This document shows positions 23,363-33,990 of a stretch of DNA of 64,000 nucleotides, piece after piece. This stretch comes from Dugong dugon (taxonomy: Eukaryota > Chordata > Mammalia > Sirenia > Dugongidae), in the NCBI GenBank assembly GCA_030035585.1, contig CM057475.1, positions 4,101,501 through 4,165,500 of the forward strand. The letters run 5' to 3'. Positions within the stretch are counted from its first letter, which is position 1; each line of letters starts with the position of its first letter. The notes under the pieces were generated by a model. The model did not search any database. It was not told where the DNA came from and saw only the letters and a program-made list of their open reading frames with translations. A program made the position numbers and the translations under genes.

Positions 23363-23470
23363 GGTAAGAACCTTGGTGTTGGAGTCAGGAAGGTCGTCCT
23401 GGCTCTGGCTGGAGCTCTGTGGCCTTGGACAAGGCACTTCCCTACTCTAACCTCATTTTCTCCTCCTTCG
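23363..23470 (+). mobile_element. MIR SINE fragment
   Basis: TTGGTGTTGGAGTCAGGAAG, CCTGGCTCTGGCTGGAGCTC, GTGGCCTTGGACAAGGCACT and CTAACCTCATTTTCTCCTCC follow the MIR consensus order (TTGGAGTCAGA, CTGGCTCTG, GACCTTGGGCAAG, CTCAGTTTC). Confidence 0.85.
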
Positions 23471-23562
23471 TGGAGCAGAGGCTAAGTTCCTGCCCAGTCT
23501 CCTTGTGCTGGGATTCCACGATCAATACTTGATGTCAAGTCAGATGTTACTAATCTCACCTT

Positions 23563-23608
23563 TGGCCTCAGAATTAGAAAACAGAAAATGCTTCTAATTC
23601 TGAGGCCA
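23563..23608. other. Perfect 17-bp inverted repeat, 12-nt loop
   Basis: TGGCCTCAGAATTAGAA (23563-23579) and its exact reverse complement TTCTAATTCTGAGGCCA (23592-23608) flank AACAGAAAATGC. No terminator or RNA-gene role is implied. It lies outside any recognised repeat. Confidence 0.9.
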
Positions 23609-23894
23609 TTTTCACCCAGAAGACTTCCTCTGAGCAAAAGTGTCTGTGGCCCTACATTGCTGAAAATCAGTTGTAATCATTCTAGTCACACAGCAAAACT
23701 TCAGCCACTCTGGTGGCTTGATCCCTTGGACAGCTTTGCCAGGAGTCTCCAGGTATCAAGAGACACTCCTGGAAACCAAGCCAAATTATTTTCCCTGGAG
23801 AGAAGAATTGTTCTGTAAATTTGTGACCTACCTGGCTACCTCATCTGCTAAAGGAGAAAGACTGTGAAGCAGCAAGAGAATTAATGCTCGTCAC

Positions 23895-24030
23895 CTGTAT
23901 CAGGTGCCATGTTAAGCATGCTGCACTCATTACTATATATGATCCCCACACTGATGAGGACACTGAGGTAAAGGAAGTGACTAGTCCTAAGATTTGAACT
24001 CAGATCTGAATCCAAAATTCATATTTTTTC
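23895..24030 (-). mobile_element. MIR-like fragment
   Basis: CACCTGTATCAGGTGCCATG, CATTACTATATATGATCCCC, GAGGACACTGAGGTAAAGGA and AGATTTGAACTCAGATCTGA follow the reverse MIR order. Diverged. Confidence 0.65.
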
Positions 24031-24270
24031 CACTGTCTGAGCAGATATGTGTATACCACAGATAACACCTATGTGTTTTAGAAAACAAAATGTTGCTATA
24101 CCCAAAACTATGGGGATTCACTGTTTGTACTTTGGTGCAGGGTCCATACCAACTCTGCCTCCATTCCTCTTCGCGTTATTAACCTGGAGATGAATTGTCT
24201 CCAGCAAAGATTAACCAAAGTACATCTTCCTTGAAGTACCTAGTTTCTGAATGCATTCATAAACACACCT

Positions 24271-24275
24271 GCGCG

Positions 24276-24306
<31 letters not shown>
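24271..24306. repeat. GCGCGCACG(CA)n tract
   Basis: An alternating purine-pyrimidine run: GCGCGCACGC, then about 13 CA units. Such sequence can adopt Z-DNA. Confidence 0.95.
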
Positions 24307-24369
24307 TCATATATACACACAGTAACAAGTGCAGAGGACCTTTTAGCTTCCAAAGCAATTTTACATTCA

Positions 24370-24515
24370 ATATCATAGTCGATCCTCATACTAATTATTA
24401 AGGAAACACCATCATTGTCATTTTAAAGATTAGAAAACTGATGTTCAGGGGACAAAAGCATTTTCTTGAGATCACAAACTGCTAAGTGTTATTTGAACCC
24501 GGGTCATGGCTCCAA
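24370..24515 (-). mobile_element. MIR-like fragment
   Basis: TCGATCCTCATACTAATTAT, TCATTTTAAAGATTAGAAAA, GAGATCACAAACTGCTAAGT and TTATTTGAACCCGGGTCATG follow the reverse MIR order. Confidence 0.65.
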
Positions 24516-25190
24516 TCAAGTGGAGGTTACCTTTAGGGGCAGGAAGTGACCCAGCAGACAGAGATCTCAAATGTGCAATGAAAATTGTCAAAGAACCTGA
24601 TATACCCTGAAGGAAACAGAAGAACTGCCATTGTGAAACCACCTGTCCTGTCTCAGCTAGGAAAGGTTTGTCCCCAGGCTTCTTGTAAAGCCTTGGTAGT
24701 CTCAAGCATGACTCACCCAGCCCAAGAGTGGGAGACGAGTTGCCTTTCTACATCACCTTCTCCTGGGCTTTGGCAGCATTCCTGGCCTCACAGTGTCACC
24801 ACTTCTGCCATTGTAGCTTTGGACTTGCTTTTGCCAGGTTTCAGTCCTGGATTCCATCTCAGCTGTGCTACAGTGTTCCCAGAGATGCTTGTCATGAAAT
24901 GGGTGGGGACCAGGAATTTCCTGAGCATTTGTCACAAGTTCTGTTTTTCACAGGGTAGGAATGTGTACTCAGAATTCTTGATTTCCTAACAACCCTGCAA
25001 ATGTGATTTAGCCAAGCCAAACTCTCAGTACATTACATTTGAATAGGAAATTTCCTGCCATAATTAGCCTAGTTTAGACATTCATCATTTTCTGCTTGGA
25101 CAATTACAAATTTCCTTAATAGTTCCTCGGTTCTAAATCTCATCCTGCTCCAGTCTGTCCTCCCCACATCTTTCTGGAATCACAATCACT
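24516..25190. other. Low-copy intergenic sequence
   Basis: No recognisable gene or repeat. The longest frame (24585-24989 plus) has overlapping frames on both strands and no domain. Confidence 0.5.
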
Positions 25191-25194
25191 TTAA

Positions 25195-25425
25195 CAATAA
25201 AAACTGACATGTCAGGCACTGCAGTGAGCACTTTACATCTGTGATCTCATTTATTCCTCACAATCACCCCACAAGGTAGATCTTCTTGTTTTTCCCACTT
25301 TACGGATGAGAAAACTGAAAGTTAGGGAGGTTTCCATAATATCTAAAGTCACAGTTAATAAGTGGAAAGACTGGTATTGAATGCAGACCCGAATGACTTC
25401 AGACTACTGCCTCTCATTTCCAAAA
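25195..25425 (-). mobile_element. MIR SINE, nearly complete
   Basis: CAGGCACTGCAGTGAGCACT, GATCTCATTTATTCCTCACA, ACCCCACAAGGTAGATCTTC, ACTTTACGGATGAGAAAACT and AGTCACAGTTAATAAGTGGA give the complete reverse MIR order. Confidence 0.85.
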
Positions 25426-25439
25426 CAGAAATCTAACCT

Positions 25440-25979
25440 TGTTGCCCTGCAAAGATGGGGTGGACCCATCCTTCATCTTGCTCTTCTCTGCTAAGGGCAA
25501 CTACAAACCCTAGTGAGGAGTCCAGCTCCAAGCCTAAATCCTGTATGTAATCTTTCAGACCTGACCATAAGCAATTACAAGCCTTCCCCACATCAGCCAA
25601 TGCATTGCAGTCTCTGAGGGAAGTTGCAGTCAAGGACTCAGGCACACACCCTGGGCCAGCAATCCTCATATGAATGTCTGCATTCCTGGCTGGCTCAGGT
25701 GCCTCTACTTGGTGCACTCCTAGCCCTTCCACCTCTCACTCCCCAGAACCCCAGTCTATAAAAAGGCAGGAGCTTTTATTCACGGCTCCTTGGCAGTGAG
25801 AGGATATCCCTCTCCTGTGATGCATGTCATCTACCCATTTCCTAGAGCCATTCTATGGGGAAAAAAATGAAACGCTGGAGACAGGGAGCCTTTATCTTTT
25901 GCCTCTTGCTTTGTCAAGTGAATAAAGATTTGATTGTTACTGTAAGTTTGGCTCACTGTCCTAACTGACCACCCCAACA
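25440..25979 (+). mobile_element. Probable ERV LTR, 540 bp
   Basis: It begins TGTTG and ends CAACA, the inverted termini typical of retroviral LTRs. Inside are TATAAAAAGG (25757), GCACTCCTAGCCCTTCCACC-type sequence upstream, and AATAAA (25921-25926) spaced as in a U3-R-U5 layout. Two bases after the end is TGGCAGCCCAACACC (25982), which resembles a lysine-tRNA primer-binding site (TGGCGCCCAAC...). No gag/pol coding sequence follows. The family is not identified. It could instead be a solo LTR followed by a short leader remnant. Confidence 0.6.
25757..25764 (+). promoter_or_regulatory. TATA box of putative LTR
   Basis: TATAAAAA lies 164 bases before the AATAAA signal at 25921, compatible with an LTR promoter. 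Sequence-only inference. Confidence 0.5.
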
Positions 25980-26540
25980 CCTGGCAGCCCAACACCAAAG
26001 ACACCAAAAGAGGACTTTGAAAGGTGGAAAGAGAAAGGTGGACTAGTTAGGGACCCCAGGACTGAAGAAATGATGTGCCAGTAGAGCATCTATGACCCAT
26101 CCCAATACCTAACAGGCCACCCAATGCCAACCCTACCCAGGCTCATAATCTCTTGAGCCCTGATGTAGCAACAAAATTTGTCCCAGGTAGGCTCATTCCT
26201 CCTCTGGATTGAATAAGAGCCTGACTGATACCAGATGAACTCAGTGTAACTAGAAAGGGGAAGCAGGAACCTTACTGACAATAAGCGATCAGGGAAAGTA
26301 TCCTATTTCACTGCATGCCTTAGTCTACCCTCCATTAACCAGAGACACCTGTGAGACAGGCAGCAATGGTGGGGGATCACCACAACAAGCATCTGGCCCA
26401 GGAAGTGCTATTCATCCCAATGGGCTGAAGAATCCTTTCTCCCACCAAGAAACACCAGGTGGCCAAGTGACTATGGTGGGAAGGGGGTTGGTCACACCAC
26501 AGAAAGTAACATGGTTCAGAAATACTCTGTCCCTGGACCA
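25980..26540. other. Possible ERV leader remnant / unclassified
   Basis: It begins with the primer-binding-site-like sequence at 25982. Beyond that I see no gag motif and no other repeat. It ends where an old L1 ORF2 fragment starts. Confidence 0.35.
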
Positions 26541-26544
26541 ATTC

Positions 26545-27415
26545 CTGAAAAGCCACAAACTACTAAACTCAACTCATATGAAATAGATAACGTGAATAGT
26601 CCTATGATCACTAAAGAAAATAATTCATAATTAAACTGTTCCTGAAAAAGAAATCTCCGGGTCTGCATAGTTTCACTGAACAATTCTATCAAACATTTAA
26701 AGAAAAATTAACAAATTTACACAAACTCTACAGGAACATAAGAGGAGGGAACACTTCCTAACTCATTTCATCAGGCCAATATTACCCTCATACCAAAATC
26801 AGACAAAGACAGTAAGAAGAAAAAAAATAAAGAAAGAAAAAGAAAATCACAGATCAATATTGATCATGAACTTGGACAAAAAAAATTGTTAAAAAATATT
26901 AGCAAATCAAATCCAGATGTGTATAAAAGAATTATACACCTCTACTAAGTAGGGTTCATTTCAGGTATGCAAAGTGGTCGAACATTCAAAAATCAATCAA
27001 TGTAATCCGTTATATTGACAAATTGAAGAAAAATCGTATGTTGTTTCAGAAAAAGGATTTAAAAGTTGTTTCAGAAAAAGTTTTTAAAAGTATCCAACAC
27101 CAATTTATGATAAAATATTTCAGCAAGTTAGGAATAGAGAGACCTTCCTCAACTTGATAAAGAATATCTACCAAAAAACCTACAACTACATGCTCAATGG
27201 TGAAAGACTGAATTCTTTCCCCATAAGTTTGGAAACAAGATAACAGTGTCTACTGAAAGTTCCAACTACTGCAATAAGCCAAGGAAAACAAATAAGAAGA
27301 CAATTAGATTGGAAAGAAAGAAACAAAACTGTTACTATTTACAGATGACATGATTGTACAGAAAATCTCAAAGAGTTTACAAAAAAACTCTAGATAGACT
27401 GGGAGAGTTAGGGTT
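26545..27415 (+). mobile_element. Old L1 ORF2 fragment (RT region)
   Basis: The L1 RT order is visible: AATTCTATCAAACATTTAAA, CTAACTCATTTCATCAGGCC, ACCAAAATCAGACAAAGACA, GATCAATATTGATCATGAAC, GGGTTCATTTCAGGTATGCA and TATTTACAGATGACATGATT. The last encodes FTDDMI, the RT active-site motif. It is far more diverged than the neighbouring L1, and a short duplication (TTGTTTCAGAAAAAG twice, near 27042 and 27065) is present. Confidence 0.85.
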
Positions 27416-28129
27416 AAGAAGTGACTTAGAGGCACCCTAATGACCTCCTACAACAAAGACTCAAGGAACTAGGTAAAACAGACGCAAATAATGACTTCAG
27501 ATCCCAGAACATCAAATGGAGAATTGAAGAAACAGACTGATCACCAACAGAAAGGAGAGACAGAACAAGAACAGCAGGAAAAAAAAACATTTATAGATGG
27601 ACAATTCTCTGCAGCTGGCATAGCACAGCATGACCATTTTGGGAAAGTATCAAGCAGTAACCCAGAGTGAGGAACCCAGGAAGGCAACCTCAAGTAAAAC
27701 ACAGCTGGTGATAGAGAATCTGTGTGAAAAAACCCTGGAAAGAAATGATGAGGTGGGAAGAATGCATCCTGGAATGGGGCACTCCTGAGAGGGGGAAGTA
27801 CAGGAGTACTTTGAAGCCAGTGAACCACAGGGAAGTGCTACTAGAGCAAAGTGAGGCAGATTGAATCATCGGGGCCTAAGGGTAGGAGACAGAATAGAGA
27901 GGGAGTGCACATTTATGGAGGAACAAAGGGGAGTACAGAAGGGCGGATGTGAGCTCCAGTTCTTCTGGTGAGTGCAAAGAAGTGAGGGAGCTAGGAATTA
28001 ATATAGGGACTGTTAGTGCCAGCACCTGGCCATTTAGACAGGAGATGCCCAGCGAAAAGTCAACCCACAGAGAAAAAAATAGAAGCCCCCCCCTCCACCT
28101 GCCCAGCCAGAACTGGCCCTGTGCAAACT

Positions 28130-28420
28130 GTTATTCCCTCCTGTCCCTGCAGGCTTCGCTTCACTCCCGTGTCCTCCCAGAGGCACTTGCCATCTGCACT
28201 AAATATACACAGGCCTCATTCTATCGTCCTCCCCGTCTTGAGGGCAGGCCATCTGTGCTAATGTGCATAGGTTTTACTTTGCCCCCCACCCCCACTCTCT
28301 GAGACAAATGGCATCTGTGCTACAACATGCAGGCCTCACCTCGCCCCCTTCCCTCTCTGAAGCCCAGGCTGTCAGTGCAAACTTGGGGCAGACTCTGCTT
28401 TGCCTTTCCTCCATCCCAGG
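28130..28420 (+). repeat. Tandem array, about 60-bp unit, 4-5 copies
   Basis: Anchors GCCATCTGCACTA (28188), GCCATCTGTGCTA (28248), GGCATCTGTGCTA (28309) and GGCTGTCAGTGCAA (28367) are 60, 61 and 58 bp apart. Each is followed by CAGGCCTCACCTCGCCC-like sequence. Confidence 0.85.
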
Positions 28421-28449
28421 CACACGGAACTCTGCCCTCCCCAACAGAC

Positions 28450-28700
28450 CCTTCCCAGCCTGGAGGGATTCCATGCCCTACTCTGCAGATCCCTCTCCAG
28501 TCAAGCACCCTGCCCTGCTGATAACACTCCACCAAGTGAGACCTTGTGCCCTATCCTGCTGACACACCTGGCAGAGTGGGATCCCATGCCCTGCCCTGTT
28601 GACCTCCCCCTGCCGAGTGGGACTTTGTTCCCTGTCTTGCCAACCCACCAGGCAAGAGGGACTCTGTGCTGTGCTGTGCCAACACTTCCCTGGCCACACA
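28450..28700 (+). repeat. Tandem array, 40-41-bp unit, about 4-5 copies
   Basis: Anchors AGTGAGACCTTGTGCCC (28535), AGTGGGATCCCATGCCC (28575), AGTGGGACTTTGTTCCC (28616) and AGAGGGACTCTGTGCTG (28655) are 40, 41 and 39-40 bp apart. A related unit (GGAGGGATTCCATGCCC) lies at 28462. Confidence 0.88.
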
Positions 28701-28956
28701 AGCCTCCACATACCATCCTGCCTGCCTCTCCCTGCAACCCATCCTGCACTTCAGGGGTTGCACTAACTGATTGACCCAATGAAAAGGGGACATATTATCC
28801 CTCAAGAGCTGTGAAAGGATCCTGATCACCTGCCATCTGACACCTCACATAGGGAAAAAACCTGTTCTTGCACCAACACATAATTCTTTAAGAGAATTCA
28901 TATGCACCTAACAACATAGGACCCCCATGTGTGTGTGACCCACCATTCCAACCAAT

Positions 28957-29100
28957 AAGAAGAAAGCATTCCCAGCCAACTGGCAGCATCCAACACATAC
29001 ATAGAATGGTATCAGAAAACAACAATTAAGAAGAAAGCATTCCCAGCCAACTGGCAGCATCCAACACATACATAGAATGATATCTGAAAACAACAATTAA
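28957..29100 (+). repeat. 71-bp tandem duplication
   Basis: AGAAAGCATTCCCAGCCAAC starts at 28961 and again at 29032. The two 71-bp copies differ at about two positions (GGTATCAG versus GATATCTG), so the duplication is younger than the L1 itself. Confidence 0.95.
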
Positions 29101-29280
29101 AAGAATACAAAGGAAAGGAACCAATCCAAAGAAAAAAGGAAGATGCTAAGCTCCTGAAAGTCAAAACAAATTAAAAAAGACAATCATACGATAATAAAAT
29201 AATATAAAAATAAATAAAATAAAACTTTAATGCCTGGAAGACAGCAGTCAATTACAAATCATATGAGGAGACAGGAAAAA

Positions 29281-30189
29281 ATGGATCAAGAAAACAAACA
29301 AAATAAAGGGACAGAAAAGATCTATGAGGAAGAACAGTTAGTGGAACTACCAGACAAAGAATTTTAAAAGGTAGCATTAAGTCTCCTCAAAGAGATCAAG
29401 GAAAGCAAGAAAACAGACTAGAAGAATTCAGGAAAACAGTACAAGAACAAAATGACATATTAAATAAACAAATAGACTATTTACCAAAAAAAAAAAAAAA
29501 AAAAAAAGAACCAGAAATTCAGAAGTTTAACAAACTAACAGCAATAAACAACACAGTGGAAGAACACAGAAGTAGAATTGAAGCAATGGAAGGAAAAATC
29601 CGCAAAATAGAGGAAATATCTTTTATATTACTTGGCATAAGGAACAAACAGAAAAAAAAGTCAGAAAAAAAATATAGAAAGCATACATGTTATGTGGGAC
29701 ACCATCAAGAGGAATAATACACACATATTAGAATTCCCAGAAGAAGAAAATTAAAAAAGTACAGAAAGAATCTTTGAAGAATTGATGGCAGAAAACTTCC
29801 CAAACATAACAAAAGTTGAGAAGTTTGCATCCAAGAACCTTATCTAACTCCATATAAGACAGAGGTCTAAGAGACAGTCATCAAGACATAACAGGATCAA
29901 ACTTTCCAGATCTAAAAACAAAGAACCTTGACAGCAGCTTGTGAAACTCAAAATATCACTTACAAAGGGGCCCAAATAAAAATAAGTGCTGACTTAGCAT
30001 CAGACACTATACAGAAGAGAAGACAATGGAGTGACATATACAAAGCTCTGAAAGAAAACAACTGTCAACCAAGAATTATCTATCCAGCAATATTATCAGT
30101 CAAAAATGAGGGAGAAATTAGGACATTCCCAGATAAGCAGAAATTAACGGAATTTATTACCACCAGACCAGCTCTACAGGGAATATAAA
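29281..30189 (+). pseudogene. L1 ORF1 remnant
   Basis: ATG at 29281 opens MDQENKQNKGTEKIYEEEQL, then VELPDKEF and a stop at codon 29. A pure A run (29486-29507) has expanded in the coiled-coil region and shifts the frame. The C-terminal RNA-binding domain is an open frame at 29928-30188. It contains RRQWSDIYKALKENNCQPRI, then TFPDKQKLTEFITTRPALQ, the conserved end of L1 ORF1p. Confidence 0.9.
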
Positions 30190-30954
30190 AGGCAGACCTT
30201 CAAATAGAAAACCAATGACAAAAGACAACAACCTAAGGAAAAGACACATGACACCATCACTCTGATACCAAGCCAGGTTAAGGCACCACAACAGTAAAAT
30301 AAAGTTAAAAATTGATTACAGAGAACCCATGATACAAAGTTGCAATTGTTGGCAACATCAAAACAAAAGGGGATATGATTGGTATAGTTATAGAACTTCC
30401 ATATGAGGTGGAAGTTAAGGCATTTTCAAGATATAACAGACTATTTTAAAAGTACTATGTTAAATGTAAACTGCATCGTAACCACAAAGAAAATTAATAA
30501 ATCTAATAATCAAAACATAGAAGAAAATCAAAAAGGCTCAGAAAACACAAAAACAATAATAATAAATGAAAGGAAAAGAAAATCTATGTACAAAAAGACC
30601 TCAGCACAGAAAGTAAACAAGAACAAAGAAATCACTAACAACACAAGAAAGAATAATATAATGGCTGCTGTAAATTCATCCCTATCAATAATCACACTGA
30701 ATGTAAATAGATTAAATACACCAGTCAAGAGAAAGAGAATGGCAAACTGTATTTAAAAAAAACATGACCCGTAAGTGTGTTGCCTACAAGAGACACATCT
30801 TAGGCACAAAGATATAAATAGGTTAAAAATAAAAGGATGGGAAAAAAACATATCAAGCAAATACTAACCAGAAGAGGGCAGGAATGCCAATATTAATATC
30901 TGAAAAAAATAGACTTTAAGTCAAAATCTATTAGAAGAGATAAAGAAGGACATT

Positions 30955-31356
30955 GTTGGTGTTGTAGTTGGGTGTCATTGAGTCAGTTCTGACACATAGC
31001 AACCCTATGTACAACAGAATGAAACACTGCCTGGTCCTGCACCATCCTGACAATCATTGTTATGCCTGAGCCTATTGTTGCCGCCACTGTGTCAATCCAT
31101 CTAGTTGAGGGTCTTCCTCTTTTTTACTGACCCTCTACTTTACTAAACATGAGGTCTTTATCCAGGGACTGGTCCCTCCGGATAACACATCAAGTATGTG
31201 AGACGAAGTCTTGCCATCCTTGCTTCTAAAGAGCATTCTGGCTGTACTTCTTCTAAGACAGATTTATCTGCTCTTCTGGCAGTCTGCGGTACAGTCAATA
31301 TTCTTTGCCAACACCATAATTCAAAGGTGTCAGTTATTCTAGAGTCTTTCTTATTC
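30955..31356 (-). mobile_element. RTE LINE, 5'-truncated, perfect 12-bp TSD
   Basis: AAGAAGGACATT flanks it at 30943-30954 and 31357-31368. On the minus strand the 31158-31397 frame reads FELWCWQRILTVPQTARRAD, then LEEVQPECSLEARMARLRL, the C-terminal end of an RTE-type ORF2, as in BovB-related elements. The 3' tail (reverse complement of GTGCCACTGAGTC-type sequence) is at its left. It is inserted in the endonuclease part of the host L1 ORF2. Confidence 0.93.
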
Positions 31357-31436
31357 AAGAAGGACATTATATAATGATAAAAAGGACAATTTAACAAGAA
31401 GACATAGCAATTATAAATATTTATGCATCTAATGCC

Positions 31437-31493
31437 AAACCAAAACCAAACAATTTTCTGTCTAGTAATTTCTGAGTCATAGCAACCCTATAG
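31437..31493 (-). mobile_element. SINE/RTE 3'-tail scrap
   Basis: AAACCAAAACCAAACAATTT, then CTGAGTCATAGCAACCCTAT, is the reverse complement of the SINE/RTE 3' tail. It interrupts L1 between AATATTTATGCATCTAATGC and CCCCAAAATTTATAAAACAA. Only about 57 bp. Confidence 0.75.
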
Positions 31494-32993
31494 AGCCCCA
31501 AAATTTATAAAACAAGACTTAACAGAATTAAACAGAGAAATAGATAAATGTACAATAATAGTAGATTACAATACACCACTGTTGACAATGGATAGATCAA
31601 CTGGAAACATAATCAATAAAGATACAGAAAACATGGATGACACTATTAACCAAATAAACCTAACAGACATATACAGAACATACTATCCAACAGCAGCACA
31701 ATACACATTCATCCTCAATACACATGGAACATTCTTCAGAATAGACCATATCTTAGGTCACAAAGCAAACCTCAATAAAATTTTTTTTTAAAAATTGACA
31801 TCATACAAAGTATCTTCTCTGACCATCGTCGTATAAAGCTAGAAATCAACAACAAGAAGAAGAAGGAAAGAAAAAAATAATAAATACATGGAAACTAAAC
31901 GGCACATATAGAAGGATCAAAAGTGAAATTAAAAAATACTTAAAATCAATGAAAACAATACCAAAACTTATGGGACACAGAAAAAGCATGCCCAGTAGGA
32001 AATTCATAGCAATGAATGCCCACATTGAAAAAGGAGAATTATCCAAAATCAATAATCTAACCTGACAAATAAATAACCTAACCTGAACAAATAAAAAGGA
32101 AAAACAAAAGAACACCAAATTTACCAGAAGAAAGGGAAAAATAAAGATCATAACAAAAATAAATGAAATAGAAAACAGAAAAACAGTAGAATCAACAAGA
32201 CCAGAAGTTGTTTCTTTGACAGGATCAATAAAATAGACAAACCACTGACTAGACTGACAAAGCAAAAAAATGAGAGGATGCAAATAAACAAGATAAGATA
32301 TCAAATTGGAGACATTACCACTGACCCAACTGACATAAAGAGGATCATAACAGGATGCTACCAAAAATTGTACTCCAGAAAATTTGAAAGCCTAGAAGAG
32401 ATGGACAAATTTCTAGAAAAACACAACCTACCTAAACTAACACAAATAGAGATAGAAAATTTAAACAGGCCCATAACAAAGGAAGAGATTGAAGATGTCA
32501 TCAAAGAACTCTGAAGAAAAAAAGCCCAGGACTAGATGGCTTCACCAGAGAATATTACCAAAAATTCAGAAAAGAAATGAGACCAATTCTATTCAAACTC
32601 TTCCAAAACGTAGAAGAAGAAAGAAAACTCCCTAACTCATTACATGAAGCCAGCATCACCCTGATTCCAAAGGCAAGTAAAGACATTGCAAAAAAAGAAA
32701 ATGACAGACCAATATCCCTCATAAATACAGATGCAAAAATTCTCAGCAAAATTCTAGTGAACATAATTCAACAACATATTAAGAAAATCATACACCATGA
32801 TCAAGTGGGATTCATACCTGGAATGAAAGGGTAGTTCAACATTAGAAAATCAATCAAAGTAATTCACCACATAAATAAAACAATCATCTCACACAATCAT
32901 CTTAACTGATGCAGAAAATGTGTTTGATAAAATTCAGCACTCTTTCCTGATAAAAATTCTCAGCAATAGGAACAGAAGGAAAACTTGTCAGCA

Positions 32994-33136
32994 CAGTCGC
33001 TCTGTGGGAGAAAGATGTGGCAGTCTGCTTATGTAAAGATTTAAAGCCTTGAAAACTCTCTGGGGCAATTCTACTCTGTCCTGTAGGGCTACTATGAGTT
33101 GGAATTTACTCAACAGCGGTGGGTTCTTTTTTTTTC
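32994..33136 (+). mobile_element. Afro-type SINE, 3' part
   Basis: TCTGTGGGAGAAAGATGTGG, CAGTCTGCTTATGTAAAGAT, CAATTCTACTCTGTCCTGTA and GGCTACTATGAGTTGGAATT follow the SINE order. The tRNA-like head is absent. It ends in a T-rich run rather than an A-rich tail. L1 ORF2 resumes at about 33137. Confidence 0.85.
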
Positions 33137-33990
33137 AGTTTATTCAAAATAACAGCCAACATTATTCTCAATGGAGAAAGACTGAGAGCCTTCTCTTTGA
33201 GAATGGAAATGAGACCAGGATGCCCATTATCACCACTCTCATTCAATATCTTACTAGAAGTACTAGTCAGATCAATAAGGCAAGAAAAAGAAATAAAAGG
33301 TATCCAAATTGGAAAGGAAGAAATAGAACTATTGCTATTTACAGATGACATGATCCGATACCTAGAAAACCCTAAAAATTCCATAAGAAATCTTTTGGAT
33401 CTGATAGGAGAATTAAGCAACTTTGCAGGGTACAAAATCAACATATAAAAATCAGTTGGATCCCTTTATAATAACATGGAGAATTCCAAAAAGGAAATCA
33501 AGAAATCAATACAATTTACAATAGCCCCCCAAATGATAAAATACCTAGGAATAAACCTAACCAGGGATGTAAAAGACTTATACAATGAAAGCTACAAAAC
33601 ACTACTACAAGTGACTAAAAGAGACCTACATAAATGGAAGGACGATCTGTAGTCACGGACTGTAAGATTTAATATTCTGAAAACGTCAATACTACACAAA
33701 GAGATCTGTAAATACATGCAATCTTGATCCAATCGCAACAATATTCTTTTCTGAAATGGAAAAACTAATCACCAACTTTATATGGAAAGGAAAAAGGTCC
33801 CAAATAGCCAAAGCAATATTGAAGAAGAATAACAAAGTAGGAGCCCTAACACTACCTGACCTTAAAACATACAATACAGTTACAGTTATCAAAATGGCCT
33901 GGTACTGGTTCATTGATAGACACATAGACCATTGGAATAGAATTGAGAACCCAGAAGTAAATCCATCCAACTATGAACAACTGACTTTTG

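Larger units (their letters stand above)
27420..29280 (+). promoter_or_regulatory. L1 5'UTR (type C) with two tandem arrays
   Basis: A 1.86-kb leader. The GC-rich middle (28130-28700) is made of two different short tandem arrays. A 71-bp duplication sits at 28957-29100. The last 180 bp are A-rich and lead into the ORF1 ATG at 29281. Confidence 0.75.

Noticed and set aside
23072-23485. 137-codon plus-strand frame in low-copy DNA
   Set aside because: Its 3' part is a MIR element. No domain, and frames on the same strand overlap.
25433-25732. 99-codon minus-strand frame
   Set aside because: It lies wholly in the putative LTR and on its antisense strand.
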